Assembly (NCBI GenBank): GCA_937907705.1
Contig: CALCVP010000001.1
Coordinates: forward strand, 12,388 to 76,387
Direction of reading: 5' to 3'
Source of the DNA: an uncultured Prevotella sp.
Lineage (GTDB): Bacteria > Bacteroidota > Bacteroidia > Bacteroidales > Bacteroidaceae
Length of the DNA stretch: 64,000 bases
The notes below the pieces were generated by a model. It did not search any database. It worked only from the letters and a program-made list of their open reading frames with translations, and was not told the DNA's origin. Each line of letters opens with the position of its first letter. The first letter of the stretch is position 1. Both the position numbers and the translations under genes were made by a program. Positions 1-8,051 of this stretch are shown here, in pieces.

Positions 1-2522
1 TCGCGGATAGGTTCGCTGATGTAGTATTCAAAAGAACCGTCGCGGCGTCTGTTCTCCTTTACCTTTGGTGCGGCTTTCAGTACCTTGGCACTGATGCCTG
101 GACCCAGTCCTGACACCTCGCAGCAGCGTGTGAGCGAGATAGTCTTGTCGGCATTGACCTTGATAAAGTTATTGATAATGCCTTTATAGCCTTTCAGACC
201 AGCCTCTTTCAAGCTGTTGTCAAAGTAGCCTAAGCGTGCACCTTTGAGCAATACATATGTAAACATGCTTGATGCTGTGGCCTCTAAATAGTTGCGGTTA
301 TCGTTTACATCCATCACGTCATACCAAAGACCGGTTTTTGAGTCTTGGTATTTTACGGTGTGTTGCATGACCGTGTTGAGCATGTCAATCAGTTCCTGAC
401 GGTGAACATAGTCTTTTGGCAGTGCATCGAGCACCTCAAGAATGGCCATTGCATACCAACCCTGAGCGCGTGCCCAGGTGTGCTGTGAGAGTCCTGTCTG
501 CTTGTTGGCCCAAAACATTTCACCTGTTTCGTCCCAAGCGTGTTTCCATAGACCCGTCTTTTCGTCGTAAGTGCGTTTGAAGGTCTTGGAAATCTGTTCA
601 AAAGTGTCATCATAATACTTCTTGGCTTTTTTTTCGCCTTTCAGTATTGGAGCTGCCATGGTGTAGAAAGGATGTCCCATGTAGACGCCATCGAGCCATA
701 CCTGGTAAGCATAGATAGCCTTGTGCCACCACACACCGTCAGTAGTGCGGGGCTGTTTTTCCAGTTGTTTGAAGATAGTATTGAGTGCCAACTCGTTCTT
801 TTTCTCGGGAAAGAGCTGGTTCATACGCAGAATGAAGCGTGCAGGACGCGTGTTGTCAAGGTTGAATGCGTTATAGTCATAGCCTGTAATGTTGCCTTTG
901 TTGTCAATCATTTGGGCAGGATATTGCTTCAGATAGTCAATGATGCTCTCGTCTTTACAAGCCAAATAAGCATCCAACAGGGCCTCTTGTTCAATGCCTG
1001 TAACATAACCCCACTTTGGACTCTTGGCAAAGTCGAGATAGCAAGGGTTTGGTGTGCGTTGCATTTCAGACTTGGCCATCCATTGACTGTACGTGGTGTA
1101 AGGTGCCTTGCTGAGCACCTGTGATCCGTTAATGGTTACATTGTCGTAGTTAGGTTGGTCTGTCTGTCCTGTAATGTATACAGGCTTGCTGTAAACGCCT
1201 TCAAATTTACAGTTCTTGAGATTAATGTTGTGAATGGTGTTGCGGTCGTCAAAGCCCACAATCATTACGCCATACTTGCTCTTTTGGCAAGTAACATTCT
1301 CCATATATACATTCTGTACGGTAGGATAGAAGCCACGGCGACCTATTTCTTTAGGTTCATAGTTGGTATTGATCTTCAATACGGCTTCGCCACACTGGCC
1401 TACTGTAACATTGCGGAAATAGATATTCTCTATTACACCACCACGACAAGAGTTGGTCTTGATGCGGAGTACGCGGTCAAGGTCGGGGCTGTCCATCGTG
1501 CAGTTTTCTACAAACACATTGCTGCATCCACCCGATATTTCAGAACCGAGTACCACACCACCGTGTCCATCCTTCATTTCGCAGTTGCGGATGATGATGT
1601 TTTTGCTGGGGCGGCCAGCGTATTTGCCTTTGCCTCCAGCGCGGCCGTCTTCATTGCGGCCACTCTTGATAGCGATACAGTCATCGCCCGTGTCAAAAAT
1701 ACAGTTTTCTATCAGCACGTTTTCACATGATTCCGGATCGCAGCCATCACCGTTAGGTCCATGGTTTTCTACATGCACGCGTCTTACAGTAATGTTCTTG
1801 CTGAGCAATGGATGCATTACCCAGAATGGTGAACGTATCATCTTTACACCCTCTATCAGGATACCGTCGCATTGGTTGAGGTTGATGGTCTGTGGGCGCA
1901 AACCTTTCCAAGGGCCAAACACACGCTTTTCAACGGGCACACCCTCTTCGGCAAACTTCAGCAGGTCTGCACGTCCGCCAGGGTTTTGCTGCTTTTCTTT
2001 CACTACTACATCGCGGCTCTTTGGCGTTTTTCCACTCATGAGCCACCATGTGTCGTCAGAGCCGTTTCCGTCGATGATGCCTTGGCCGGTGATAGCTATG
2101 TCAGTTTCTTTAAATGCGTAGATAAGAGGTGAGTAGTTGATGCAGTCTAACCCTTCCCAGCGGGTTTCAACGAGTGGATACAAAGCTCTGTCGAACTCAA
2201 AGAAGAGGGTAGCATCTTTTTCAATTACCAGGTTAACATGGCTTTTCAAGCGTATAGCTCCGGTTTTCCATGTACCGGCAGGCACTACCACTTTACCGCC
2301 ACCTGCTTTGGAACAAGCCTCAATGGCCTTGTTGATAGCCTTTTGGTTTTTGGCAGCAGTATTGGTCAGTTTGGCACCATACTTGGTAATCAGAAAAGTG
2401 CGGTTGGCAAATTGAGGCTCTCTGATGCTCTGCTCAATCTGCTTGTACTGCGTTTCCCATGCCGATGCCGATAGCATCAGCGGAAACAATAGGCATAATA
2501 ATAATGTCTGTAAATGTTTCAT
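1..2522 (-). CDS. GH28 polygalacturonase - GH105 unsaturated glucuronyl hydrolase fusion (partial, 3' end outside window)
   Basis: A secreted two-enzyme pectinase; 840 codons are visible and the C-terminus is cut by the window edge. Residues 1-21 form a signal peptide. Residues about 40-460 are a parallel beta-helix GH28 domain with all the family motifs: NGDG (257-260), GDD (279-281), GHGG (319-322) and RIK (353-355), so the catalytic Asp triad (D259, D280, D281) and H320 are present. From about residue 480 the protein is a GH105 (YteR-like) alpha/alpha barrel with WLDGVYMGHPF and WARAQGWYAM. GH28 would cut homogalacturonan or rhamnogalacturonan backbones and GH105 would remove the unsaturated terminal uronic acid left by lyases. 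No SusC/D lies next to it in this window. The start at 2522 gives a clean signal peptide. This call comes from my own reverse-strand translation. Only about the last 30 residues seem to be missing. Confidence 0.9.
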   Translation of the reverse strand, partial: MKHLQTLLLCLLFPLMLSASAWETQYKQIEQSIREPQFANRTFLITKYGAKLTNTAAKNQKAINKAIEACSKAGGGKVVVPAGTWKTGAIRLKSHVNLVIEKDATLFFEFDRALYPLVETRWEGLDCINYSPLIYAFKETDIAITGQGIIDGNGSDDTWWLMSGKTPKSRDVVVKEKQQNPGGRADLLKFAEEGVPVEKRVFGPWKGLRPQTINLNQCDGILIEGVKMIRSPFWVMHPLLSKNITVRRVHVENHGPNGDGCDPESCENVLIENCIFDTGDDCIAIKSGRNEDGRAGGKGKYAGRPSKNIIIRNCEMKDGHGGVVLGSEISGGCSNVFVENCTMDSPDLDRVLRIKTNSCRGGVIENIYFRNVTVGQCGEAVLKINTNYEPKEIGRRGFYPTVQNVYMENVTCQKSKYGVMIVGFDDRNTIHNINLKNCKFEGVYSKPVYITGQTDQPNYDNVTINGSQVLSKAPYTTYSQWMAKSEMQRTPNPCYLDFAKSPKWGYVTGIEQEALLDAYLACKDESIIDYLKQYPAQMIDNKGNITGYDYNAFNLDNTRPARFILRMNQLFPEKKNELALNTIFKQLEKQPRTTDGVWWHKAIYAYQVWLDGVYMGHPFYTMAAPILKGEKKAKKYYDDTFEQISKTFKRTYDEKTGLWKHAWDETGEMFWANKQTGLSQHTWARAQGWYAMAILEVLDALPKDYVHRQELIDMLNTVMQHTVKYQDSKTGLWYDVMDVNDNRNYLEATASSMFTYVLLKGARLGYFDNSLKEAGLKGYKGIINNFIKVNADKTISLTRCCEVSGLGPGISAKVLKAAPKVKENRRRDGSFEYYISEPIR

Positions 2523-2766
2523 AAAAAATTGTTTGTTACGATGTATCTGGTTATTATTGTTTTAGTAGCATTCTGCTTGCATGTAGTTAGCATGTGTGGC
2601 TATGGGCTTGTGGTGGAGCAAAGTATGCTTCCGCCTTTGGCAAGCGATAGCACATGGTCAAGTGAGTTTTAGTAGAAAGACGCCGAAAAGGCAATTTTGT
2701 AATGTAGTTTATTATGGTTATCAGACTGTTGCAGCGATTTTTATTACGCACATACACATTTCTTGG

Positions 2767-2797
2767 CAAATTTACTTAATAATTTATGAATATGAAA
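2767..2797 (-). promoter_or_regulatory. Possible promoter of the GH28-GH105 gene
   Basis: Read on the minus strand, 2774-2767 is TAAATTTG, matching the Bacteroidetes -7 box TAnnTTTG. The -33 position (about 2794-2797) reads TTTC rather than TTTG. It would give a leader of about 240 bases. Confidence 0.4.
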
Positions 2798-2953
2798 ATT
2801 TATCATTACTTATTTATTTTTATTTAAGTTTCGGTACAAATGGATGCTTTTTCTTTATGTGCAAGGGTAGTAGAGAGTTAGTAGATAAAAGTAGTTAAAT
2901 TTATGTCGCATAACATATTTAAGTGTTAAAACTTGAAGTTTTTCAATTAATTA

Positions 2954-2985
2954 TTTGTGTTTGGACTATAAATTGAATATATTTG
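2954..2985 (+). promoter_or_regulatory. Bacteroidetes-type promoter without a downstream ORF
   Basis: TTTG at 2954-2957, a 20-base gap, then TATATTTG at 2978-2985. This is a full match to the Bacteroidetes -33/-7 consensus. Transcription should start near 2992, just ahead of a short hairpin-ended region with no reading frame. Confidence 0.7.
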
Positions 2986-2991
2986 CGACAT

Positions 2992-3063
2992 CTTATTTAT
3001 GATTTCGAAGTTTAACGAAATCGCCGAGGTTGGTAGCATCCTGCACCAACCTCTTTTCTTTTA
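2992..3063 (+). ncRNA. Candidate small RNA, about 70 nt
   Basis: The region runs from a consensus promoter to an intrinsic terminator. It carries two stem-loops: GATTTCG/CGAAATC (3001-3007 with 3016-3022) and the terminator GAGGTTGGT/ACCAACCTC (3026-3034 with 3045-3053) followed by TTTTCTTTT. No start codon opens a usable frame. It lies between the divergent pectinase gene and the 3' end of fmt and matches no RNA family I recognise. Its status as an RNA gene is inference from promoter plus terminator. Confidence 0.5.
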
Positions 3064-3276
3064 ATGGCTTTTGCTATTTATGAGGTCATGGCAAGAGGGA
3101 ATGTTGCCCCGTTGGCTGGTATGGATAAGTAGTAAATTGCAATGAAAATAAACAATGATAACTTTCAAAATGTGAGGAGAATGCGACTTCAAACCAAAGG
3201 TGGCAGATGATGGCACGTATGTTTTGTCTTTATTGAAGAAAATGAAGAGGGTTGCAAAAGCAGTGCAATTAGCTTT

Positions 3277-3359
3277 CGATTGCATAGCTTTCGGCTGCCG
3301 ATTGCACCGCTTTTGCAATGCGATTGTATGGCTCTTGGCAATCGATTGCATAGCTTTTA
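3277..3359. repeat. 22-bp degenerate tandem array R1
   Basis: Four units start at 3277, 3299, 3321 and 3343, an exact 22-bp step. Each begins CGATTG followed by C/T-A-T/C and GCTTT or GCTCT. On the minus strand the unit reads GAAAGCTATGCAATCG, the same core as array R2 near 44942. The units abut with no spacers. An apparent minus ORF over 3061-3351 arises from this array and is not considered a gene. Confidence 0.75.
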
Positions 3360-3407
3360 AAAAACAGGGCAGTTGATGCGTTAGAATTAGAACATCACTG
3401 CATCAAC

Positions 3408-3442
3408 AAAAAAAGCACTGTCCTTGTGTGGCAGTGCTTTTT
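3408..3442. terminator. Terminator downstream of fmt
   Basis: AAAAAGCACTG pairs with CAGTGCTTTTT around an 11-base loop. An A-run precedes it and a T-run follows, so it can work in both directions. It would end fmt transcription on the minus strand. Confidence 0.75.
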
Positions 3443-3444
3443 AA

Positions 3445-3487
3445 TAAGTGGGTGTTCATATATGCGATTGATTTTGAACACCTACTA
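3445..3487. repeat. Inverted-repeat element copy A (short form)
   Basis: GGTGTTCA and TGAACACC face each other at the ends of a 43-bp element. The right half, TTCATATATGCG followed by a TTGATTTTGAACACCTACT-like arm, matches copies B (4540) and C (8777). It looks like a shortened form lacking the internal left segment. Confidence 0.7.
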
Positions 3488-3503
3488 TTATAGTGGCAAA
3501 TAC

Positions 3504-4493
3504 TTAACATTTGCCGCCTGTATGATAATCTTCTATATTGCGGAAACCATTCAAGAATGTTTTGGCATCCATGCGTTTCTTGCCGCTAAGCTGTATTTCG
3601 TCCAGCTGCAACCAGGCGTTACAGGTAGCCACCAGCAAGTTGTTGTTATAGATCATCAACTCCCCTGGTTGCTTGCCATTACAGGGAATGAGTACATTAG
3701 TAGTCTTGAATATTTTCAGAATCGTTTGCTTTCCGTCTTTGCCGATAAGGTTGGTCCATGCACCAGGATAGGGAGCAAGCCCGCGTACGAAGTTATGTAT
3801 CTCTGTTGAGGTTCTGTTCCAGTCAATAAAACAAGTCTCCTTGAATATCTTGGGCGCATCATGCAGTTTGAAGCCTGCTTCTGTCAGCTCGTGTTGTGGC
3901 AATGAGCTGACCACGCCATTGCCGGCAATAATCTTGTCGATAGTCTTGATGGCTATGTCTGCACCCAAATGCATGAGTCCGTTATAGACATCTTCAGCGT
4001 TATAATCGTCTTTGATTTCAAAAGGCTCTTGCATGATAATGCGTCCTGTGTCAATATCATGGTCCAAGAAAAAAGTGGTAACACCTGTCTGTTTCTCGCC
4101 ATTGATAATAGCCCAGTTGATAGGGGCTGCACCACGATATTGTGGCAATAGGGCAGCATGCACATTGAATGTGCCGAAGCGTGGCATATCCCATACCACC
4201 TTAGGGAGCATTCTGAAGGCTACTACCACTTGCAAATCGGCCTTGTAAGCACGCAATTGCTCTACAAAGTCGGGGTCTTTCATCTTTACAGGCTGCAACA
4301 CCGGCATCCCCTTTTCCACTGCGTATTGTTTTACTTGTGATGGTTGTAATGTGTCCTGGTGGCGACCTACTGGTTTATCGGGTTGTGTTACCACAGCTAC
4401 TACGTTGTAGCCACCTTCCACTAATGCTTTGAGCGTTTCAACGGCAAATTCTGGTGTACCCATGAAAACAACTCTCAAGTCTTTCTTTTCCAT
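3504..4493 (-). CDS. fmt: Methionyl-tRNA formyltransferase
   Basis: Transfers a formyl group from 10-formyl-tetrahydrofolate to initiator Met-tRNA in the cytoplasm. The 329 residues are close to the family length. The N-terminus shows VVFMGTPEFAV, and the catalytic residues are seen as N110 and H112 in FNVHAALLPQYRGAAP and D148 in DHDIDTG. The C-terminal half (about 210-320) is the OB-like tRNA-binding domain. It starts at ATG 4493. It lies downstream of glmS on the same strand, but a 239-bp gap holding inverted-repeat element B separates them. A terminator lies beyond its 3' end, past element A. Confidence 0.97.
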   Translation of the reverse strand: MEKKDLRVVFMGTPEFAVETLKALVEGGYNVVAVVTQPDKPVGRHQDTLQPSQVKQYAVEKGMPVLQPVKMKDPDFVEQLRAYKADLQVVVAFRMLPKVVWDMPRFGTFNVHAALLPQYRGAAPINWAIINGEKQTGVTTFFLDHDIDTGRIIMQEPFEIKDDYNAEDVYNGLMHLGADIAIKTIDKIIAGNGVVSSLPQHELTEAGFKLHDAPKIFKETCFIDWNRTSTEIHNFVRGLAPYPGAWTNLIGKDGKQTILKIFKTTNVLIPCNGKQPGELMIYNNNLLVATCNAWLQLDEIQLSGKKRMDAKTFLNGFRNIEDYHTGGKC

Positions 4494-4539
4494 ACTTTTT
4501 ACCTTGTTATGTATAACTATTAATCAATAGGTTAATATA

Positions 4540-4623
4540 TAAGTAGGTGTTCAAAATTAAGTTGAAAGTATCATATAGTTAATACCGGTTTCATATATAC
4601 GTTTAATTTTGAATACCTACTTA
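4540..4623. repeat. Inverted-repeat element copy B (full length)
   Basis: An 84-bp element with 21-bp imperfect terminal inverted repeats: TAAGTAGGTGTTCAAAATTA at 4540-4559 faces TAATTTTGAATACCTACTTA at 4604-4623. The only mismatch is GTGTT against the complement of AATAC. The internal TTCATATATACG is shared with copies A and C. It contains no ORF and sits between fmt and glmS. Confidence 0.8.
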
Positions 4624-4732
4624 AATATACAATTGTGTTGATGCACTGTGCTAAGCAATCGTGTGTATGTATTATTCGTTCGCTTGTTGCTTGTTTACAG
4701 CTTATATGATGATATAAATGAGTTCTGATGAG

Positions 4733-6583
4733 TTACTCTACGGTTACTGATTTGGCCAAATTGCGTGGCTGGTCTACATTCAGTCCCTTTTCCACTGCCA
4801 CATGATACGCTATGAGCTGCAGCGGAATGACTGACAGAAGTGGTGCCAACGCTGCCAAGGTAGGTGGAATCTCTATGCAGGCTTCAGCCATCTTTTTTAC
4901 AGACTCATCGCCTTTGGTTACCACAGCGATAATTCTTCCGTTGCGAGCCTTTACCTCTTGAATGTTACTCAGTATCTTTTTATAGAGTTGGTGATGTGTA
5001 GCTACAAACACTACCGGCATATCTTCGTCTATCAATGCGATAGGGCCGTGCTTCATTTCAGCTGCGGGATAGCCTTCAGCGTGTATGTAGCTGATTTCCT
5101 TTAGTTTCAATGCTCCTTCCAATGCCACAGGATAGTTGAAACCACGACCCATATACAGTGCGTTGTGGGCATAGGTAAGGGTGCGTGCAATGGTTTTGAT
5201 GCAATCGTTTTCGGCCAATACCTCTTTCATCTTGTCGGGTATGCGTCCTAATTCTTCTATTGTTTCTTCATATTCTTGCTGGCTAATGGTGCCACGCTCA
5301 TGGCCTAAAGCCAGCGCAAAGAGGGTGAACACAGTTACCTGTCCTGTAAATGCTTTGGTCGATGCTACACCAATTTCCGGACCTACATGGATGTAAATTC
5401 CTGTATCCGAGGCACGGGCAATGCTGGAGCCTACCACGTTTACGATGCCAAAGCACAGTGCATGGTTCTTTTTTGCCAGTTCAAAGGCAGCAAAAGTGTC
5501 TGCTGTTTCGCCGCTCTGAGATACTGCTATGACTACATCGCCAGGCAGAATGACAGGGTTGCGATAGCGAAACTCTGATGCATATTCTACTTCTACCGGC
5601 ACTTTTGCCCACTGCTCAATGAGTTGCTTGCCTATTAAGCCAGCATGCCATGATGTGCCACAAGCCACAATGATAAAGCGTTCGGCATTGACTAACTGCT
5701 CACGGTGCAGATTGATAGCACTTAACATGATGCGCTTTTCTTTTACTAACAAGCGGCCACGCATGCAATCGGCTATGCAGCGAGGCTGGTCATATATCTC
5801 TTTCAGCATATAGTGAGGATAGCCTCCCTTTTCAAGCGACTCCAAGCTAATGTTCACTTCTTTTATCTCTGGGGTAATGTCTTGATAGTCAAGATTGTTG
5901 ATTTCAATTTTTTTGCCTATGCGCAGCAAGGCCACTTCATTGTCGTTAAGATATACCATCTGCTTGGTATATTGTACAATAGGTACAGCATCTGAAGCAA
6001 TGAAGTATTCTTTCATATCCTTTCCAATGCCTATGACAAGAGGACTGCTCTTGCGGGCAACAACTATCTTGTCGGGGCAGTTGCGGTCTATCACAGCAAT
6101 AGAGTAGGCACCCACTACCATGCGCAGGGCCATGATGGTAGCGTTTTCAAGACTCTTCTGGTACTTCTGCATCATGTATTCTATCAGTTGCACCAATACC
6201 TCAGTGTCTGTGTCGCTTTTGAAGGTAAAGCCTTCTTTGGCCAATAGAGCTTTCAAACTGGCATAATTCTCAATGATGCCATTGTGAACGATTGCCAATC
6301 GACCACTTTGCGATACATGAGGATGCGCATTGATGGTGGAAGGCTCGCCGTGGGTAGCCCAGCGGGTGTGGGCTATACCTATGCAGCCATTGGTGTCTTG
6401 CTTGGAAGCTATCTCTTCCAAGTTGCTGACTTTGCCTTTTTCCTTATATACATTCAGTTTGTTGTTGGCCGTAATAAGTGCTACGCCTGCCGAGTCGTAG
6501 CCGCGATATTCTAAACGTTTAAGACCTTGAATAAGTATAGGGTATGCGTCCCTAAATCCAATGTATCCTACAATTCCGCACAT
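4733..6583 (-). CDS. glmS: Glutamine--fructose-6-phosphate aminotransferase (isomerizing)
   Basis: Makes glucosamine-6-phosphate, the entry point to peptidoglycan and LPS amino sugars. At 616 aa it is the normal length. It starts MCGIVGYIG, so Cys2 is the glutaminase nucleophile, followed by RLEYRGYDSAG and HTRWATHG of the class II amidotransferase domain (1 to about 230). Two SIS sugar-isomerase domains follow, with ACGTSWHAG and SQSGETADT in the first. The C-terminus ends LAKSVTVE as in the family. It has its own consensus promoter at 6682-6712. I see no glmS ribozyme upstream. Confidence 0.97.
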   Translation of the reverse strand: MCGIVGYIGFRDAYPILIQGLKRLEYRGYDSAGVALITANNKLNVYKEKGKVSNLEEIASKQDTNGCIGIAHTRWATHGEPSTINAHPHVSQSGRLAIVHNGIIENYASLKALLAKEGFTFKSDTDTEVLVQLIEYMMQKYQKSLENATIMALRMVVGAYSIAVIDRNCPDKIVVARKSSPLVIGIGKDMKEYFIASDAVPIVQYTKQMVYLNDNEVALLRIGKKIEINNLDYQDITPEIKEVNISLESLEKGGYPHYMLKEIYDQPRCIADCMRGRLLVKEKRIMLSAINLHREQLVNAERFIIVACGTSWHAGLIGKQLIEQWAKVPVEVEYASEFRYRNPVILPGDVVIAVSQSGETADTFAAFELAKKNHALCFGIVNVVGSSIARASDTGIYIHVGPEIGVASTKAFTGQVTVFTLFALALGHERGTISQQEYEETIEELGRIPDKMKEVLAENDCIKTIARTLTYAHNALYMGRGFNYPVALEGALKLKEISYIHAEGYPAAEMKHGPIALIDEDMPVVFVATHHQLYKKILSNIQEVKARNGRIIAVVTKGDESVKKMAEACIEIPPTLAALAPLLSVIPLQLIAYHVAVEKGLNVDQPRNLAKSVTVE

Positions 6584-6681
6584 ATATTATCCTTAATTAA
6601 TAATAATGGGCATCAATAATGTTGCTTTTTGATGCCTGTTTTCTATGTATAAAAACTGTAACAGAGTTTTTATTTCGGGTG

Positions 6682-6712
6682 CAAATATAGTGCAATTACA
6701 ATACAAAACAAA
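6682..6712 (-). promoter_or_regulatory. glmS promoter
   Basis: On the minus strand TTTG (6712-6709), 19 bases, then TATATTTG (6689-6682). This is an exact match to the Bacteroidetes -33/-7 consensus, about 100 bases upstream of the glmS start. Confidence 0.75.
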
Positions 6713-6769
6713 GAAAATGAGCGAAAAAGCAAATCTTTTCAGTGCAAATTTGCATAGATAAATGGGTTG

Positions 6770-6813
6770 ATTGCATTGCTATCGGTTCACCATCGCATTG
6801 CAATAGGCATAAA
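6770..6813. repeat. 22-bp tandem repeat R5 (two units)
   Basis: Two adjoining 22-bp units at 6770-6791 and 6792-6813 share AT(T/C)GCATTGC(T/A)AT(C/A)GG. They resemble the R1/R2 core GCAATCG read on the other strand. The array lies between the glmS promoter and a terminator. Confidence 0.55.
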
Positions 6814-6853
6814 AAAGAGCGTCAGCATCTCAGCAAAAGGATGTTGACGCTCT
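6811..6853 (-). terminator. Terminator of the sigma/anti-sigma/secreted-protein cluster
   Basis: AGAGCGTCAgCATC pairs with GATGtTGACGCTCT. On the minus strand the hairpin is followed by TTTTTT. It lies 46 bases past the stop of the gene ending at 6899. Confidence 0.8.
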
Positions 6854-6898
6854 AACTGTAACATTTTGGTATAAATTATGTAAGAGAGTATATTATGC

Positions 6899-7942
6899 TT
6901 ATTTCTTCAGCTGTTCTATGCAGAGATTGAGCAAACCTTTGGTAAATTCCATTTCACCATCACCGTAAGTTCTGTTATAATTTTCTTTGATAAGTGTATT
7001 GATGCTGTTGATACACAATTTTTTTTCGGCAGGTTCCAGCTTTGATGTGTTATTTTTGCAAAGCTCCAGCAACTTGGTTGCTAAAGTGCTACGCACCGAT
7101 TCTTTCTCAATGTCTGGGTCTTTCCAGGATTCGCTGATGGTTGAGCGCAATAGATTGAATACTGTCAGAAAGTTTTTGTCATTGATATTTTTGGCGCTTT
7201 CATCATCTCTCGTGAGAGAAAGTATTGTTTCCGTTCCTTTTTGAAGACTTGAAATGCCTTTTTGTGAAATGGATTTGTCCACATTCCAATTGCCTTCTTG
7301 TATGCTTTTTACCGCTTTTCTTAAATCAGCAAGGTTGGTGATTTTTTTGAGCTGACTTTCATAGAAAGGGTAAGTAACAGAGGGTAATACCGCTACTATA
7401 TTATTGTATTCACGCTGAAAGTCATCTCTTTTTTTCTTGGGATCTATGGAGTAGAACTTATGTATCTGTCCTGTTATATCTTTCCCTTTGTTGTCGGTGT
7501 ACCATAACAGTACGTATGCATAGCGGTATTTAGGCTGCTTTTTGTCGTGTAGAAACATGACAGTATAGTTGCGGTTTTTAAATTCGCCAAACGAGAAAGA
7601 TTGATTGTTCTCTCCAAAGCCTACAGTTGTAATCAAGTCTTCATTCAATCCCGCAGGTCTTGTCTGGTAGTTGTAGGCATTGGCGCTTTCTTGGTCAAAT
7701 GCTTTTTGTAACTGCTTGATAGGCTTTTCTTTGTTGGCAGGCAAGGAGAAGTAGTAGGTATAGTGGTACTCCGTAATGTCCGTTTGTCCGGATTGTATAG
7801 TTTTTTTAGCTTGATTATGACTGCTGAGGGCACTATTCGCCAAGAAATCACTGATGGCTTTATCGATAATACTCTGTGCCATGCCGGTTACAGGCATTGT
7901 ACTGGCCAATAGAATGGCTATGATATAAATAATATGTTTCAT
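6899..7942 (-). CDS. Secreted protein of unknown function (347 aa)
   Basis: I do not recognise a family. Residues 1-22 form a signal peptide (MKHIIYIIAILLAS..., cleavage probably after GMAQ), so the protein is exported to the periplasm. The rest is polar and Lys-rich with no membrane segment. A central stretch (about 115-170) contains NYTVMFLHDKK and YAYVLLWYTDN, which looks like beta strands; the C-terminal half looks helical. It is the third gene of a minus-strand row after an ECF sigma factor (9435) and an anti-sigma-like membrane protein (8738). It may be the target or sensor part of that module, which is inference from order only. Confidence 0.8.
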   Translation of the reverse strand: MKHIIYIIAILLASTMPVTGMAQSIIDKAISDFLANSALSSHNQAKKTIQSGQTDITEYHYTYYFSLPANKEKPIKQLQKAFDQESANAYNYQTRPAGLNEDLITTVGFGENNQSFSFGEFKNRNYTVMFLHDKKQPKYRYAYVLLWYTDNKGKDITGQIHKFYSIDPKKKRDDFQREYNNIVAVLPSVTYPFYESQLKKITNLADLRKAVKSIQEGNWNVDKSISQKGISSLQKGTETILSLTRDDESAKNINDKNFLTVFNLLRSTISESWKDPDIEKESVRSTLATKLLELCKNNTSKLEPAEKKLCINSINTLIKENYNRTYGDGEMEFTKGLLNLCIEQLKK

Positions 7943-8051
7943 GTCGTTTAAATTTTAATTGGGTTTATATAAAGGTGAATTCACTGTTTTTTGTTACTTT
8001 TATTGCTACTACCAAACAGCAGTGCTGCTGTCTTTAGGCAATGGCAACGTA

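Noticed and set aside
672..2474. Several plus-strand open frames of 78-222 codons
   Set aside because: They lie opposite the GH28-GH105 gene, whose catalytic motifs are intact on the minus strand; the plus frames are shadows of it.
2587..2769. Minus-strand 60-codon frame upstream of the pectinase gene
   Set aside because: Basic, low-complexity translation with no recognisable domain, starting on the predicted pectinase promoter; chance ORF in AT-rich DNA.
3061..3351. Minus-strand open frame of 96 codons
   Set aside because: Most of its first third is encoded by the 22-bp array R1, whose period shifts frame at each unit. It has no promoter, no conserved character and ends in low-complexity sequence.
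6584..6760. glmS ribozyme
   Set aside because: No catalytic core or conserved pseudoknot sequence was seen upstream of glmS; only a promoter and a short leader.
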